Assembly (NCBI GenBank): GCA_031769625.1
Contig: JAUIMM010000015.1
Coordinates: 26,814,501 to 26,878,500 of the forward strand
Direction of reading: 5' to 3'
Length of the DNA stretch: 64,000 nt
From: Taudactylus pleione
Lineage: Eukaryota; Chordata; Amphibia; Anura; Myobatrachidae
The position numbers were made by a program, and so were the translations under genes. Under the pieces are notes generated by a model, which worked only from the letters and a program-made list of their open reading frames with translations, was not told the origin of the DNA and ran no database searches. Shown here in pieces: positions 41,337-51,919 of the stretch; positions within the stretch are counted from its first letter, which is position 1; the number at the start of each line of letters is the position of its first letter.

Positions 41337-42362
41337 CAGCAATGGTGACTTTTCCCACAATCCTTCTGTGCTTGGCTCATATTCCTTTCTGGTCAAAACT
41401 TCCCTCTCCTTTCTTGTGAAATGTTTTTAATTTTTTGTTGTATGTTTATGTCAACAGTTATGTTGGGCCAATTTGTTTGATTTTGGGACATATCTTTGCC
41501 AAAAAAAGATGTCCCCAAATTTTTTATTAATTTATTTTTTGTTTGAGCAATAAATTGACACCAAAAATCTGACATTGGATTGTGAAATTATTGTACAAAT
41601 GGGTTACATTTAATCCTGGACCAAAAGGCAAAAGCTGGCAAAAAAAAAAAAAATGGGCTCTTTAAGGAACGTTTAAAAATTCATATAACGAGGCAAATTC
41701 AAGAGGCAAAAATAAAATGGTGAGAAAATTAAAACATGATGACATTATTGTTACAATAGGCCCTAACCACCAAATTGAGGGCAAAATAAACCCCCACAAA
41801 TGTACGCAAATTGGTTGTGTCATCCTGACATTAGCAGCTCTGATTTCCACCTGCGTACGGTTTTGTGCTATCCCAAAAAACTGATTTCAAAACACATACC
41901 AAGCCGGTTTTCAATCCAACACTAATTGCTTTTCAGCCCTCCCGCGATTTATCGCAACAACATCGTGGAGTCCCGGGTCGGAGGAGAAGGCCATCGCCAA
42001 TGTGGTAGAGTAATCCAGACCCTAAGCTGTGCGAGCATTTTGAAGGGAAAGAGGATCATCCAGTGACGTATGAGTCGGTCCGAACACATTTTACGCTCGC
42101 ATCTGCTAATGTATGTACGCCCCAAAAACGCCTCGCCACGCCTGCGTTTTTCCATCTCCACCCCCGTCAACACCCAAAAACGCCCTGTTCTGTCAATCAC
42201 ATTTCACATGTCACTTCCTGTACGCTATTTGACGAACGAGACCAAAAAAGCTCGCAATCTGCCGTACGCACATGCGCAGTGTTACACCGACGCATGCGCG
42301 GTTATTCAACATCGGAACGCAACGAGCGTACTGCTGTTTGCGAGTTGCTCTGAATGAGGGCC

Positions 42363-42570
42363 TAAGTCTAATAAATAGATCTAGACCATAAATAAGTGAA
42401 TATAAAAGTACAAATTTAATAAGGATAACCAACATAAAAACATGAATAGAAGGACATAAATTACATTTTAAAAAAATTATTAATGCAATAAAAATAATAA
42501 ATAAAAATAGAGATAAATACAGAGCTTTGTAAAAAAATAAAGAGCTTATTTCATGTATAAGGAGGATATA

Positions 42571-42635
<65 letters not shown>

Positions 42636-43261
42636 AAATTTAACCATTAAGAGGCAGCACACACTGTAAAATACCATCAACTTATGCATGGTGGGACAGG
42701 CCATTGGCCAGTGTGTAGGGTCCAAATTAATTTGCACAAAGTTGGAGTAAGCACAGTTCATTCACCAGGGATTATCAATGCAGTTTAGAATTATAAACTG
42801 TATTCGACACAGCATTCGTGCAGTTACAAATATTTGAAAAAAAAAACATAAACGGAGTATTTTCCAAAACACCAGCACTCTTCTGGACAATGAGGGTGTC
42901 TTGTAAATGAAAACTGGTGGTGTCTTGAGAAAGTGTGCATTTAAGCGTTATAAACTTGGAGAGTTTTACTGCACCAATGCAGTGTAAAATAAAGGGTATT
43001 TTTGGCCACATTATTGAGAAGCCCTGCTGATGGAACTGCGCTTACTGCAACTATTTGAATTCATATTCTCTCTCTCGCTCTCTCTCTCTGTTCCAAACAC
43101 ATCTACCACATCTTCCCTGTCAAATTTTTGGGGATTGGTGTAACCAATTACAGATAGCAGCACTGTCTCCATATATTTGAAATGTATTGGTTGATGTAAT
43201 TTCATACTTTTAATTTATCCAAATGCTTCACAATTAAAAAAAAACAACTTGCCTAATCATA
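42363..43261. other. Flank with (TA)n microsatellite
   Basis: AT-rich. A (TA)n tract lies at about 42567-42632 and a short CT-rich tract at about 43062-43090. No gene was recognised. Confidence 0.5.
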
Positions 43262-43845
43262 CACATATAATGGGCCTATATACCAGAGGGTGATAAGTAG
43301 CCTTTCCTCTTCAGTACCTGAGCTATCAACACTATTCCCATACACATATAATGGGCCTCTGTACCAGAGGGTGATAAGTAGCCTTTCCTCTTCAGTACCT
43401 GAGCTATCAGCACTATTCCCATACACATATAATGGGCCTCAGTACCAGAGGGTGATAAGTAGCCTTTCCTCTTCAGTACCTGAGCTATCAGCACTATTCC
43501 CATACACATATAATGGGCCTCAGTACCAGAGGGTGATAAGTAGCCTTTCCTCTTCAGTACCTGAGCTATCAGCACTATTCCCATACACATATAATGGGCC
43601 TATGTACCAGAGGGTGATAAGTAGCCTTTCCCCTTCAGTACCTGAGCTATTAGCACTATTCCCATACACATATAATGGGCCTCAGTACCAGAGGGTGATA
43701 AGTAGCCTTTCCTCTTCAGTACCTGAGCTATCAGCACTATTCCCATACACATATAATGGGCCTATGTACCAGAGGGTGATAAGTAGCCTTTCCTCTTCAG
43801 TACCTGAGCTATTAGCACTATTCCCATACACATATAACAGGCCTG
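43262..43845. repeat. 81-bp minisatellite, about 7 copies
   Basis: The unit contains cacatataatgggcctc, then gtaccagagggtgataagta, then gcctttcctcttcagtacct and gagctatcagcactattccc. Variation is limited to words such as ctgtacc, cagtacc and tatgtacc. Because 81 is a multiple of three, both strands stay open; no protein is implied. Confidence 0.95.
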
Positions 43846-44329
43846 GTACAGAGGTGAATGTAGCAACAATTTTAGACGCAAGTGGCTGATGTTATGTACC
43901 TCTAAATCAGGCCCAATATAGCTATATCAATATATAGGCCCCATTTATCAATGAAGCCTATCCCTTTTAGCGCTCGCTAAAGGGGTTATGTCATCCCTTC
44001 TTTGTTCAACAAACAGCAGTAATCTAAGATTACCGCTTTGTCACTGCATCTCTCTCGCCATCTAAGTTGAGCTGTCAGACACCTCTGAACACTGGCTGAG
44101 GGAAAAGATGAGTCATCAGTAAGCTCCGCCCCCACCCCAGTCAGTGCTGTGTTCAGCTTCCCCAGGGGCCCCGGCAGCCAGAATCAAGCATGACAGCAGC
44201 AGCATGCAGAGCAGACTCAGAGGAGCCAACTGCAGGACTCTGGGAAGCTGCAGAAGAATGAAGATGGCTCTGGACTACTTTCCCTTTCTGGCCAGTGTTA
44301 TAGGTAACTGTTGCCCAGGGGGAGAGGGG

Positions 44330-45053
44330 AGACACAGTGTGGGTAAGATGAGGGAAGGGGGGGGCACAGTGTGGATGAGATGAGGGAAGGGGGGGCACAG
44401 TGTGGGCGGGATGAGGGAAGGGGGGGCACAGTGGATGAGATGAGGAAAGTGGGGGCACAGTGTGGGTGGGATGAGGGAAGGGGGGCACAGTGTGGATGAG
44501 AGAAGGGAAGGGGGGCACAGTGTGGGTGAGATGAGGGAAGGGGGCACAGTGTGGGTGAGATAAGGGAAGGGTGGGCACAGTGTGGGTGAGATGAGGGAAG
44601 GGGGGCACAGTGTGGATGAGATGAGGGAAGGGGGGGCACAGTGTGGATGAGATGAGGGAAGGGGGGGTACAGTGTGGATGAGATGAGGGAAGGGGGACAC
44701 AGTATGGGTGAGATGAGGGAAGGGGGGGCACAGTGTGGGTGAGATGAGGGAAGGGGGGGCACAGTGTGGATGAGATGAAGGGAGGGGGGCACAGTGTGTG
44801 AGATAAAGGGAGGGGGGCACAGTGTTTGAGATAAAGGGAGGGGGGCACAGTGTGTGAGATGAAGGGAGGGGGGCACAGTGTGTGAGATGAAGGGAGGGGC
44901 GCACAGTGTGTGAGATGAAGGGAGGGGGGCACAGTGTGTGAGATGAAGGAAGGGGATCACAGTGTTGGTGACATGAGGGACAGGGAGCACAGTGTGGGAG
45001 GGATGAGGGAAGGGGGGGCACAGTGGGTGACATGAGGGAAGGGGGGCAATGGT
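44330..45053. repeat. 31-bp G-rich minisatellite, about 24 copies
   Basis: The unit is about gggcacagtgtgggtgagat then gagggaagggg, with length changes in the G runs. All three minus-strand frames are open over 250 codons or more because the unit length is not a multiple of three and each frame cycles through the others. These ORFs are rejected. Confidence 0.95.
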
Positions 45054-45317
45054 TGTGTCGAGAACGTTTAGCCCAACTACCACGCTTGTTTGAGGCATCT
45101 GTTTTACACAGATATTTTGCACCCAGCATTTGTAAAAATTTAAAAAAATTTAAGTTTTTACATTGAAGTTTGCTCGTTTATGCATTTAACGTCCAACAAT
45201 GTCCGACTATGCATCAATCATAAAAACCAGTTACTGTCATGTCAACGTAATGGGAATGTATAATCAACAATAATGCATCGTAGGCACTTAATCGCAGTTT
45301 CTAGCTTTGAAAACATT

Positions 45318-45856
45318 GGCCCTCATTCAGACCCACTCGCGAGCGGCTGTCCGCTCGCAAGTGGGTCGATGGTCTGCACTGCGCATGCGCACGACGGAGG
45401 GAGCTCCGTCGTGCACATGTGCGAGACGCGACGAGCGAAGGACTTTCCTTCGCTCGGAGTGTCTCATCAAAGGGGGCGTGCTGTCGATGTTGACTGACAG
45501 CACACCCCCTGTGGTGGGCGTGCCTGCCAGACGGAGGCGTTCCCAAGGGAACGCCTGCCATCTGAAGCCGGCCCCACTGACATCAAGAGTGATGTCAGTG
45601 GGAGTGATTTTGGCTCTGATAGAGCCAAAATCACTCCTGGCCTTGCGGTTGAAAAACTCAACCGCAGGCTTTTGCTCGCAGTTTCGATGGTCGCGATGGT
45701 CAAGACCATCGCGACCATCATCCTGCACGCTCGTATATGCTGTGGGTGGTGACCCACAGCTATACGAGCTTCCAGGAGGACGCTCCATATTAATGGAGGT
45801 GGGCCCTGATTCAGAGCGAGCGCTCTGGTCAGAGTGTCCGGCTCTGAATCAGGGCC
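45318..45856. mobile_element. Multi-hairpin Harbinger MITE, copy 4
   Basis: It starts GGCCCTCATTCAG and ends CTGAATCAGGGCC, with att on both sides (45315-45317, 45857-45859). The order of hairpins is the same as in copy 5. Stems include ggggcgtgctgtcgatgttg paired with the downstream gacagcacacccc, actgacatcaagagtgatgt then cagt, and agtgattttggctctgatag then agccaaaatcact. Confidence 0.92.
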
Positions 45857-46348
45857 ATTGTGTGACCTTGTTTATATAGCACTTTATATGAACTGGCTCC
45901 ACACTTTCTGCTATAGCATAGCCTAAACTAATGTACCGGGAGCAGGGACATATTTATCAAGAATTTTAGTTAGTGGGAAATTATCTTTGATAACTAGCGC
46001 TTCCACATGTGCCCAATTACCACACATGTACATTGAGAAAGCAGAGCCTGAACCTGGAAGCAAAGTGATGGCTATAACTTTTTTCTCTTCACAGGCAGGG
46101 ACTCTTAAGGTGCATTTCCATTACCTGATTAAACAGTGTGATTGAAAGATTACGACCTCGTTCAATCACTTGTTAATCGGGCACAATTCAGGTACTTTCA
46201 TGTCAAAAACGACCAGCGATGTGCACGCCTGCTGGACGTTTTTGACATCAATCATCGCTCGAACATGCTGGTCAATCTGCCGATAATGTCAGGTTGAGCC
46301 TGTACGGGGATGATTGATGTGCCTACTCTGAACGACTGAACGTTGGCG
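45857..46348. other. Intergenic, nothing recognised
   Basis: No coding or repeat signature beyond short inverted words (gtttttgacat and atgtcaaaaac near 46200-46250), which may mark a degenerate MITE. Confidence 0.35.
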
Positions 46349-46351
46349 TTA

Positions 46352-46672
46352 AGCTGGCCATACACCAGACTAACTTTCCTCCAACCATCCAACTAGTTGG
46401 CTGGTTGGAATGAAAATCTGGTAATGCATGGGAGCAAATGACAATTAGCCAATTGCTCCCAAACACGTGAAAATGAACGAAAGCTGTTGTTCAGACAAGT
46501 TGTTTAAATCAAGCAGATGTAACCAATGTGCCTGAACAACCTTTTTCGTGTTCCTGGTGTTTGGGAGCAAATTGCTGAATGTCATTTGCTCCCATGCATT
46601 ACCAGATTTTCATTCTAACCAACCAACTAGTTGGATGGTTGGAGGAAAGTTGTTCTGGTATATGGCCAGCTT
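46352..46672. mobile_element. Long-arm MITE with TTA target duplication
   Basis: Arms of about 100 bases pair across a central loop. The left contains agctggccatacaccaga and ccaaccatccaactagttgg. The right contains ccaactagttggatggttgg and tatatggccagct. It is flanked by tta at 46349-46351 and 46673-46675, consistent with a PIF/Harbinger-type MITE unrelated in sequence to the multi-hairpin family. Confidence 0.85.
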
Positions 46673-46827
46673 TATAGGAGTCTGTGACCTTGTAACTGAT
46701 ATATACACCACAATAAATAATTTCTTATTGCCACAGTATGTGGTGATAATATATATGCTAATTCGGGGGTGAGACCCCACAACCTGTTGAGTGAATAAGC
46801 TATTCAGCAGAGATAGAATAGTTTTAA

Positions 46828-47160
46828 TTCATCATCGTGTTTTGGTTTTGGCAAAACCACCCTCAAGTGGTTTGGTTTGGATTCGGTTTTGGTTTGGTTT
46901 TGGATTCCTTAAAAATCAATTAAATATCGATAAAAATTGATTTTAAAAAAATCGATAAAACAGCTATTTTGGATCTGTTTACATGCAATCCAAAACCCAA
47001 GCTCAGTTTTTAAATCCGAGTTCTGAACTGACTGCAGAACCGAACTGTGACTGGGTTCAACTCGTAACCCCAAACTAATTCCGAACTAGGACTCGATTCG
47101 ACATGGAACCCCTAAATTTGGGTGTGTTTGTATTTCAGGAAAACTGAACCGTACATCTCT
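46828..47160. mobile_element. hAT-related terminal fragment
   Basis: The segment has cgtgttttggttttggcaaa and repeated tttggtttggattcgg words like the subterminal region of the hAT copies at 48171 and 56575. It ends gaaccgtacatctcta, whose complement begins TAGAGATGTACGG, close to hAT ends here. The left terminus is missing. Confidence 0.55.
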
Positions 47161-47312
47161 ACTATTCAGTAATACTAATAAGTGACTTTTATAAGCCATA
47201 GCATGGAGGAAATTGTAATATGTGTAAGACTTCAGAGGCTTACTGTGTGATATGTATGTTATGCATACCTACAGTAGATGGAACTAAAATACGTTTCTTG
47301 TACTACAACTGA

Positions 47313-47861
47313 GGGCCTGATTCAGACCCACTCGCAAGCGGCTGTCCGCTCGCAAGTGGGTCGATGTTGTGCACTGCGCATGCACACGACGGCGGGCGCT
47401 CCGTCGTGCGCATGCGCCAGACGCGACGAGCGAAGGACTTTCCTTCGCTCGTTGTGTCTGATCAAAGGGGGCGTGCTGTCGATGTTGATTGACAGCACGC
47501 CCCCTTTGGTGGGCGTGCCGGGGGCGTGCCTCCCTGATGGGGGCGTTCCCAAGGGAACGCCTACCCTCAGAAGCCGGCACACTGACATCACTAGTGATGT
47601 CAGTGGGAGTGATTTTGGCTCTGATAGAGCCAAAATCACTCCGGGCCTTGCGGTTGAAAACCTCAACCGCAGGCTCCGGCTCGCAGTGGCGATGGTCGCG
47701 ATGGTCACGACCATCGCGGCCATCAAACTGCACGCTCGTATAGGCTGTGGGTGGTGACCCACAGCTATACGAGCGTCCAGGAGGACGCTCCATAATTATG
47801 GAGGGCGGCCCTCATTCAGAGCGTGCGCTCTGCTCAGAGCGTACGGCTCTGAATGAGGGCC
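47313..47861. mobile_element. Multi-hairpin Harbinger MITE, copy 5 (reference copy)
   Basis: It starts GGGCCTGATTCAG and ends CTGAATGAGGGCC, with tga on both sides (47310-47312, 47862-47864). Hairpins follow one another with almost no spacer: 47325-47362, 47376-47417, 47418-47460, 47464-47507 (17-bp perfect arms), 47541-47562, 47581-47604 (perfect palindrome), 47608-47640, 47644-47674, 47690-47724, 47732-47774 and 47788-47803. It has no coding capacity. The first 25 or so bases are nearly identical to the left end of the autonomous Harbinger at 35370. Confidence 0.93.
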
Positions 47862-48691
47862 TGAATCCACTATCTGACAAATCTAAATCCAGTATCCAGC
47901 AGATGCCTGTCTGGTTTATTATATTCACATAAATCATACTTTCCTACTGAGAGGATGTCACTATTACATTGCTATTCACTATATACAGCCCAAAGTGTCC
48001 ATTACAGTAAATATATAGGGGAAGTTTGCTTATTTTTCTGGTATATATGTACATTGCTGCAGTAAATAACTTAATAATTTTCAATCAGTAGACTTGATTC
48101 ACCTTTTTCACATCACAGTTCTCATGGTTTCAATTTTTTGCCATCCTATGGGTAGAGAATTACTTTGTAATAGGGGTGTGCACCGGCCACTTTTCGTGTT
48201 TTGTGTTTTGGTTTTGGATCTGGATCTTTCTTCGTGTTTTGGATCTGGATTGGTTTTGCCAAAACCACCCTTCGGTGTTTTGGGTTCTGGGTTTTGTGTT
48301 TTGGATCTGTATTTTTTTTTTAAAAAGCATAAAAATAGCTAAAATCACAGAATTTGTGGGTTTTTCTGCTCCTATACTATTATTAACCTCAATAACCTTA
48401 ATTTCCACTCATTTCCAGTCTATTCTGAACACCTCACACCTCACAATAGTGTTTTTATATCCAAAAGGTTGCACCGAGGTAGCTGGATGACTATGCTAAG
48501 AGATACGAGTGGGCGGCACAAACACGTGACCCATCTAGGCGTGATACTGCAGTGGCAGACAGGATGGCAGTTTGAAAAACTAGGCCCCAAACTACATAAT
48601 GCAAAGAAAAAAAAGAGGTGCAAGATGGAATTGTCCTTGGGCCCTCCCACCCACCCTTATGTTGTATAAACAGGACATGCACACTTTAACA

Positions 48692-48748
48692 AACCAATCA
48701 TTTCAGCGCCATGGTCTGCCACACAACTGTGGCTGAAATGATTGGTTC
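48692..48748. repeat. Hairpin downstream of hAT transposase, copy A
   Basis: aaccaatcatttcag and its complement ctgaaatgattggtt flank a loop of about 27 bases. The same structure is present in copy B (57094-57150), in both cases about 55 bases past the transposase stop. Confidence 0.75.
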
Positions 48749-48803
48749 GTTTGGGCCCCCACAAAACAAGCTGGCAATTAATCTGTCCCTGCACAAACTG
48801 GCT

Positions 48804-51800
48804 CTACGGAGGCAAGATGTCATCCTCATCCTCACCCTCTTCAGTGTGTACATCCTCATCCTCACAAAGTATTAACTCGTCCCCACTTGAATCCATCACC
48901 ACAGGTCCCTCTGTACGTTCTGGAGGCTGGTCTCCCTGGAAGAGCTGATAATTCATTTTGATGAACATCATCTTCTCCACATTCTGTGGAAGCAACCTCC
49001 TACGCCTTTCGCTGACAAGGTTCCCGGCTGCACTAAACACTATTTCGGAGTACACACTGGAGGGGGGGCAACTCAGGTAAAATAGAGCCAGTTTGTACAG
49101 GGGCCTCCAAATTGCCTCTTTTTCCTGCCAGTACAGGTATGGACTGTCTGACATGCCTACTTGGATGCTGTCACCGATGTAATCCTCCACCATTCTGTCA
49201 ATGATAACAGTATCATATGCAGTGACAGTAGACATGTCAGAAATTGTTGCCAGGTCCTTCAGTCCGGACCAGATGTCCAAACTTGGTCCTGCCTGCCCTG
49301 CATCACCGCCAGCGGGTTGCTTAGGATAGCTAAGTTTTTTCCTGGCAGCCCCAGTTGCGGGAGAAAATGAAGAAGGAGCTGTTGACGTGTCACGTTCCGC
49401 TTCAGCTGACAGTGTGTTCACCAGCAGGTCTTTGCACCTCTGCAGGCATGTGTCGGCCGGAAAGAGAGACACCACATAGGCTTTAAACCTGGGATCGAGC
49501 ACGGTGGCCAAAATGTAGTGGTCTGATTTCAACAGATTGACCACCCTGGAATCCTGGCAAAGCAAATGAAGGGCTTCATCCACAAGTCCCACATGCCGAG
49601 CGGAATCGCTCCGTCTTAGCTCCTCCTTCACTTTGTCCAGCTGCTTCTGCAAAAGCCTGATGAGGGGAATGACCTGACTCAAGCTGGCAGTGTCTGAACT
49701 GACTTCACGTGTGGCAAGTTCGAAGGGCTGGAGAACCTTGCACAACACGGAAATCATTCTCCACTGCGCTTGAGTCAGGTGCATACCCCCTCCTTTGCCT
49801 ATGTCATAGGTGGATGTATAGGCTTGTATGGCCTTTTGCTGCTCCTCCATCCTCTGAAGCATATAGAGGGTTGAGTTCCACCGCGTCACAACCTCTTGCT
49901 TCAGGTGATGGCGGGGCAGGTTCAAGAGTGTTTGCTGGCACTCCAGTCTTCGGCACGCAGTCGCTGAATGGCGAAAGTGGCCAGAAATTTTTCGGGCCAC
50001 CCAAAGTGTCTCCTGCACGCCCCTGTCGATTTTCAGAAAATTCTGCACCACCAAGTTTATTGTTGAGCAAAACATGGGACGTGCTGGAATTTGCCCAGAT
50101 GTAATGCTCGCACAATATTGGTGGCGTTGTCAGATATCACAAATTCCCAGGAGAGTCTGTGGGGTAAGCCACTGGGCGATGATTTCCCTCAGTTTCTCTA
50201 AGAGGTTGTCGGCGGTGTGCCTCTTACTGAAACCGGTGATACACAGCGTAGCCTGCCTTGGAACGAGCTGGCGTTTCTGAGATGCTGCTACTGGTGACGC
50301 TGCTGCTGTTGCTGCGTAAGGTGATACATCTACCCAGTGGGCTGTCACAGTCATATAGTCCTTAGTCTGCCCTGTTCCACTTGTCCACATGTCCGTGGTT
50401 AAGTGGACATTGTGTACAACGGCATTTTTCAGGACACTGAGGACACTTTTTCTGACGTTTCTGTACAGTCTCGGTATCGCCTGCCTAGTGAAGTGGAATC
50501 TAGACGGGATTTGGAACCGGGGACACACTACCTCCATCAATTGTCTAAATCCCACTGCACTAATGGCGGATACCGGACGCACGTCTAACACCAACATAGC
50601 AGTCAAGGCCTCAGTTATACGTTTTGCTTCAGGATGACTGCTGTCGTACTTCATCCTCCTCGCTAAGGACTGTTGGAGGGTCAATTGTTTAGTAAAAGTA
50701 GTGGTGTTCCTACTTCCTCTCTGGGATGAAGAACGACTCCCAGCAGCAGCAACAGCAGCAGCGGCAGCAGGAGGCGTAGCAATGCAGGATCCTCCGGAGG
50801 AATCCCCGATAGGAGAGTCAGTCATGCCAGTGACATGGCCTGCAGGACTACTTCCGATCCTGACTAAGGAGGAAATTGACGAGGAGGGAGTTGACGGTGT
50901 GGTTTGCAGGCGCTTGGATACAACAGGACAACGGGATTTAGGTGTCCCTGGACTGCTTACGGTCTTAGCCAAAGTTTCTGAACTTGACAGTAACTTATTA
51001 TGAACGCGCTGCAGGTGCCGTATAAGGGAGGATGTTCCTAGGTGGTTAACGTCCCTACCCCTACTTATTCCGCCTTTACATAAGGTACATATGGCAAGAC
51101 AGTTGTTGTCCGGATTTGGATAGAAATATTGCCAGACCAAAGAGGTGGAATGTTTGGTCTTCTGCCCAGGCATGACCGTGATGGGCTTTTTTCATCCCAC
51201 GGACAACAACTGTCTCCCCCGGAGCCTGATTTAAACAAACCACATCACCATCAGAATCCTCCTCGCCAACTTCCTCCTCAGCGCCAGCTACACCAGTATC
51301 CTCATCCTGTTGTACTTCAACAGTGACATCTTCAATTTGCATATCAGCAAGTGGACTGTGGGTGCTCCTTTCAGCACTTGCAGGGGGCGTGCAAATGGTG
51401 GAAAGAGCCACCTCTTCCCGTCCAGTGCTGGGAAGGTCAGGCATCACAACCACCACCACACTTGGACTCTCCTTGGGGATTTGTGATATCTTCTTAGAAA
51501 GCACAGTTCTTCGCTGTGCTTTTGCCAGCTTAACTCTTTTGATTTTTTTAGTGGGAGGAGGGCTTCCATCGTCATCTGAAGCTGAATCACTAGTCATGAA
51601 CATACTAGGGATCGACCTTAGCCGTTCCTTGCCACTCCGTGTCCTAAATGGCATATTGGCAAGTTTACGTTTCTCTTCAGCTGATTTAAATGTTTTTTTC
51701 AAGGTCATTTTCCTGAACTTTGTCATTTGGGATTGTATGTGCCCTCTATTATGACATTGGGCATCGGCCTTGGCAGACGACGTTGATGGCATGTTATCGT

Positions 51801-51897
51801 CTATGTCATGACTAGTGGCAGCAGCTTCAGCACTAGGAGGAAGTGGTTCTTGATCTTTCTCTATTTTATTTTTATCGGAGAAAGTTTGGTCCTCCAT
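48804..51897 (-). pseudogene. hAT transposase, copy A, three frameshifts
   Basis: Colinear with the intact transposase at 57206-60337 but broken into three frames. The N-terminal part (from ATG 51897) has the acidic region and ends near 51185, where one extra T occurs in a T run. The middle part (51173-50130) has the BED zinc finger and the first catalytic Asp (TTDMWTSGTG). A two-base loss near 50158 and a one-base loss near 50063 follow. The C-terminal part (50075-48804) has the hATC dimerisation block with SEIVFSAAGN, where copy B has SERVFSAAGN. It retains LARRM residues that copy B lacks by a 12-base deletion. Confidence 0.9.
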
Positions 51898-51919
51898 TTA
51901 TGTTATATCGATTTGATAT

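Larger units (their letters stand above)
35370..42362. mobile_element. PIF/Harbinger transposon with transposase and Myb-like gene
   Basis: The element is 6993 bp. The left end is GGCCCTGATTCAG and the right end CTGAATGAGGGCC, whose complement is GGCCCTCATTCAG. It is flanked by taa on both sides (35367-35369 and 42363-42365), the classical PIF/Harbinger 3-bp target duplication. It encodes a HARBI1-type transposase (minus strand) and a Myb/SANT-like protein (plus strand), transcribed divergently from around a 48-bp tandem repeat. It also contains two extra exons at 36122-36840. The ends are shared with the multi-hairpin MITEs at 20763, 25319, 26325, 45318 and 47313, making it a candidate source of their transposase. 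Confidence 0.93.

Noticed and set aside
42563..42640. Possible promoter TATA cluster
   Set aside because: It is a plain (TA)n microsatellite with no gene next to it.
44153..45129. Three overlapping minus-strand ORFs of 259-284 codons, rich in Pro, His and Ser
   Set aside because: All frames are open because of the 31-bp repeat; the same peptide motifs appear in every frame.
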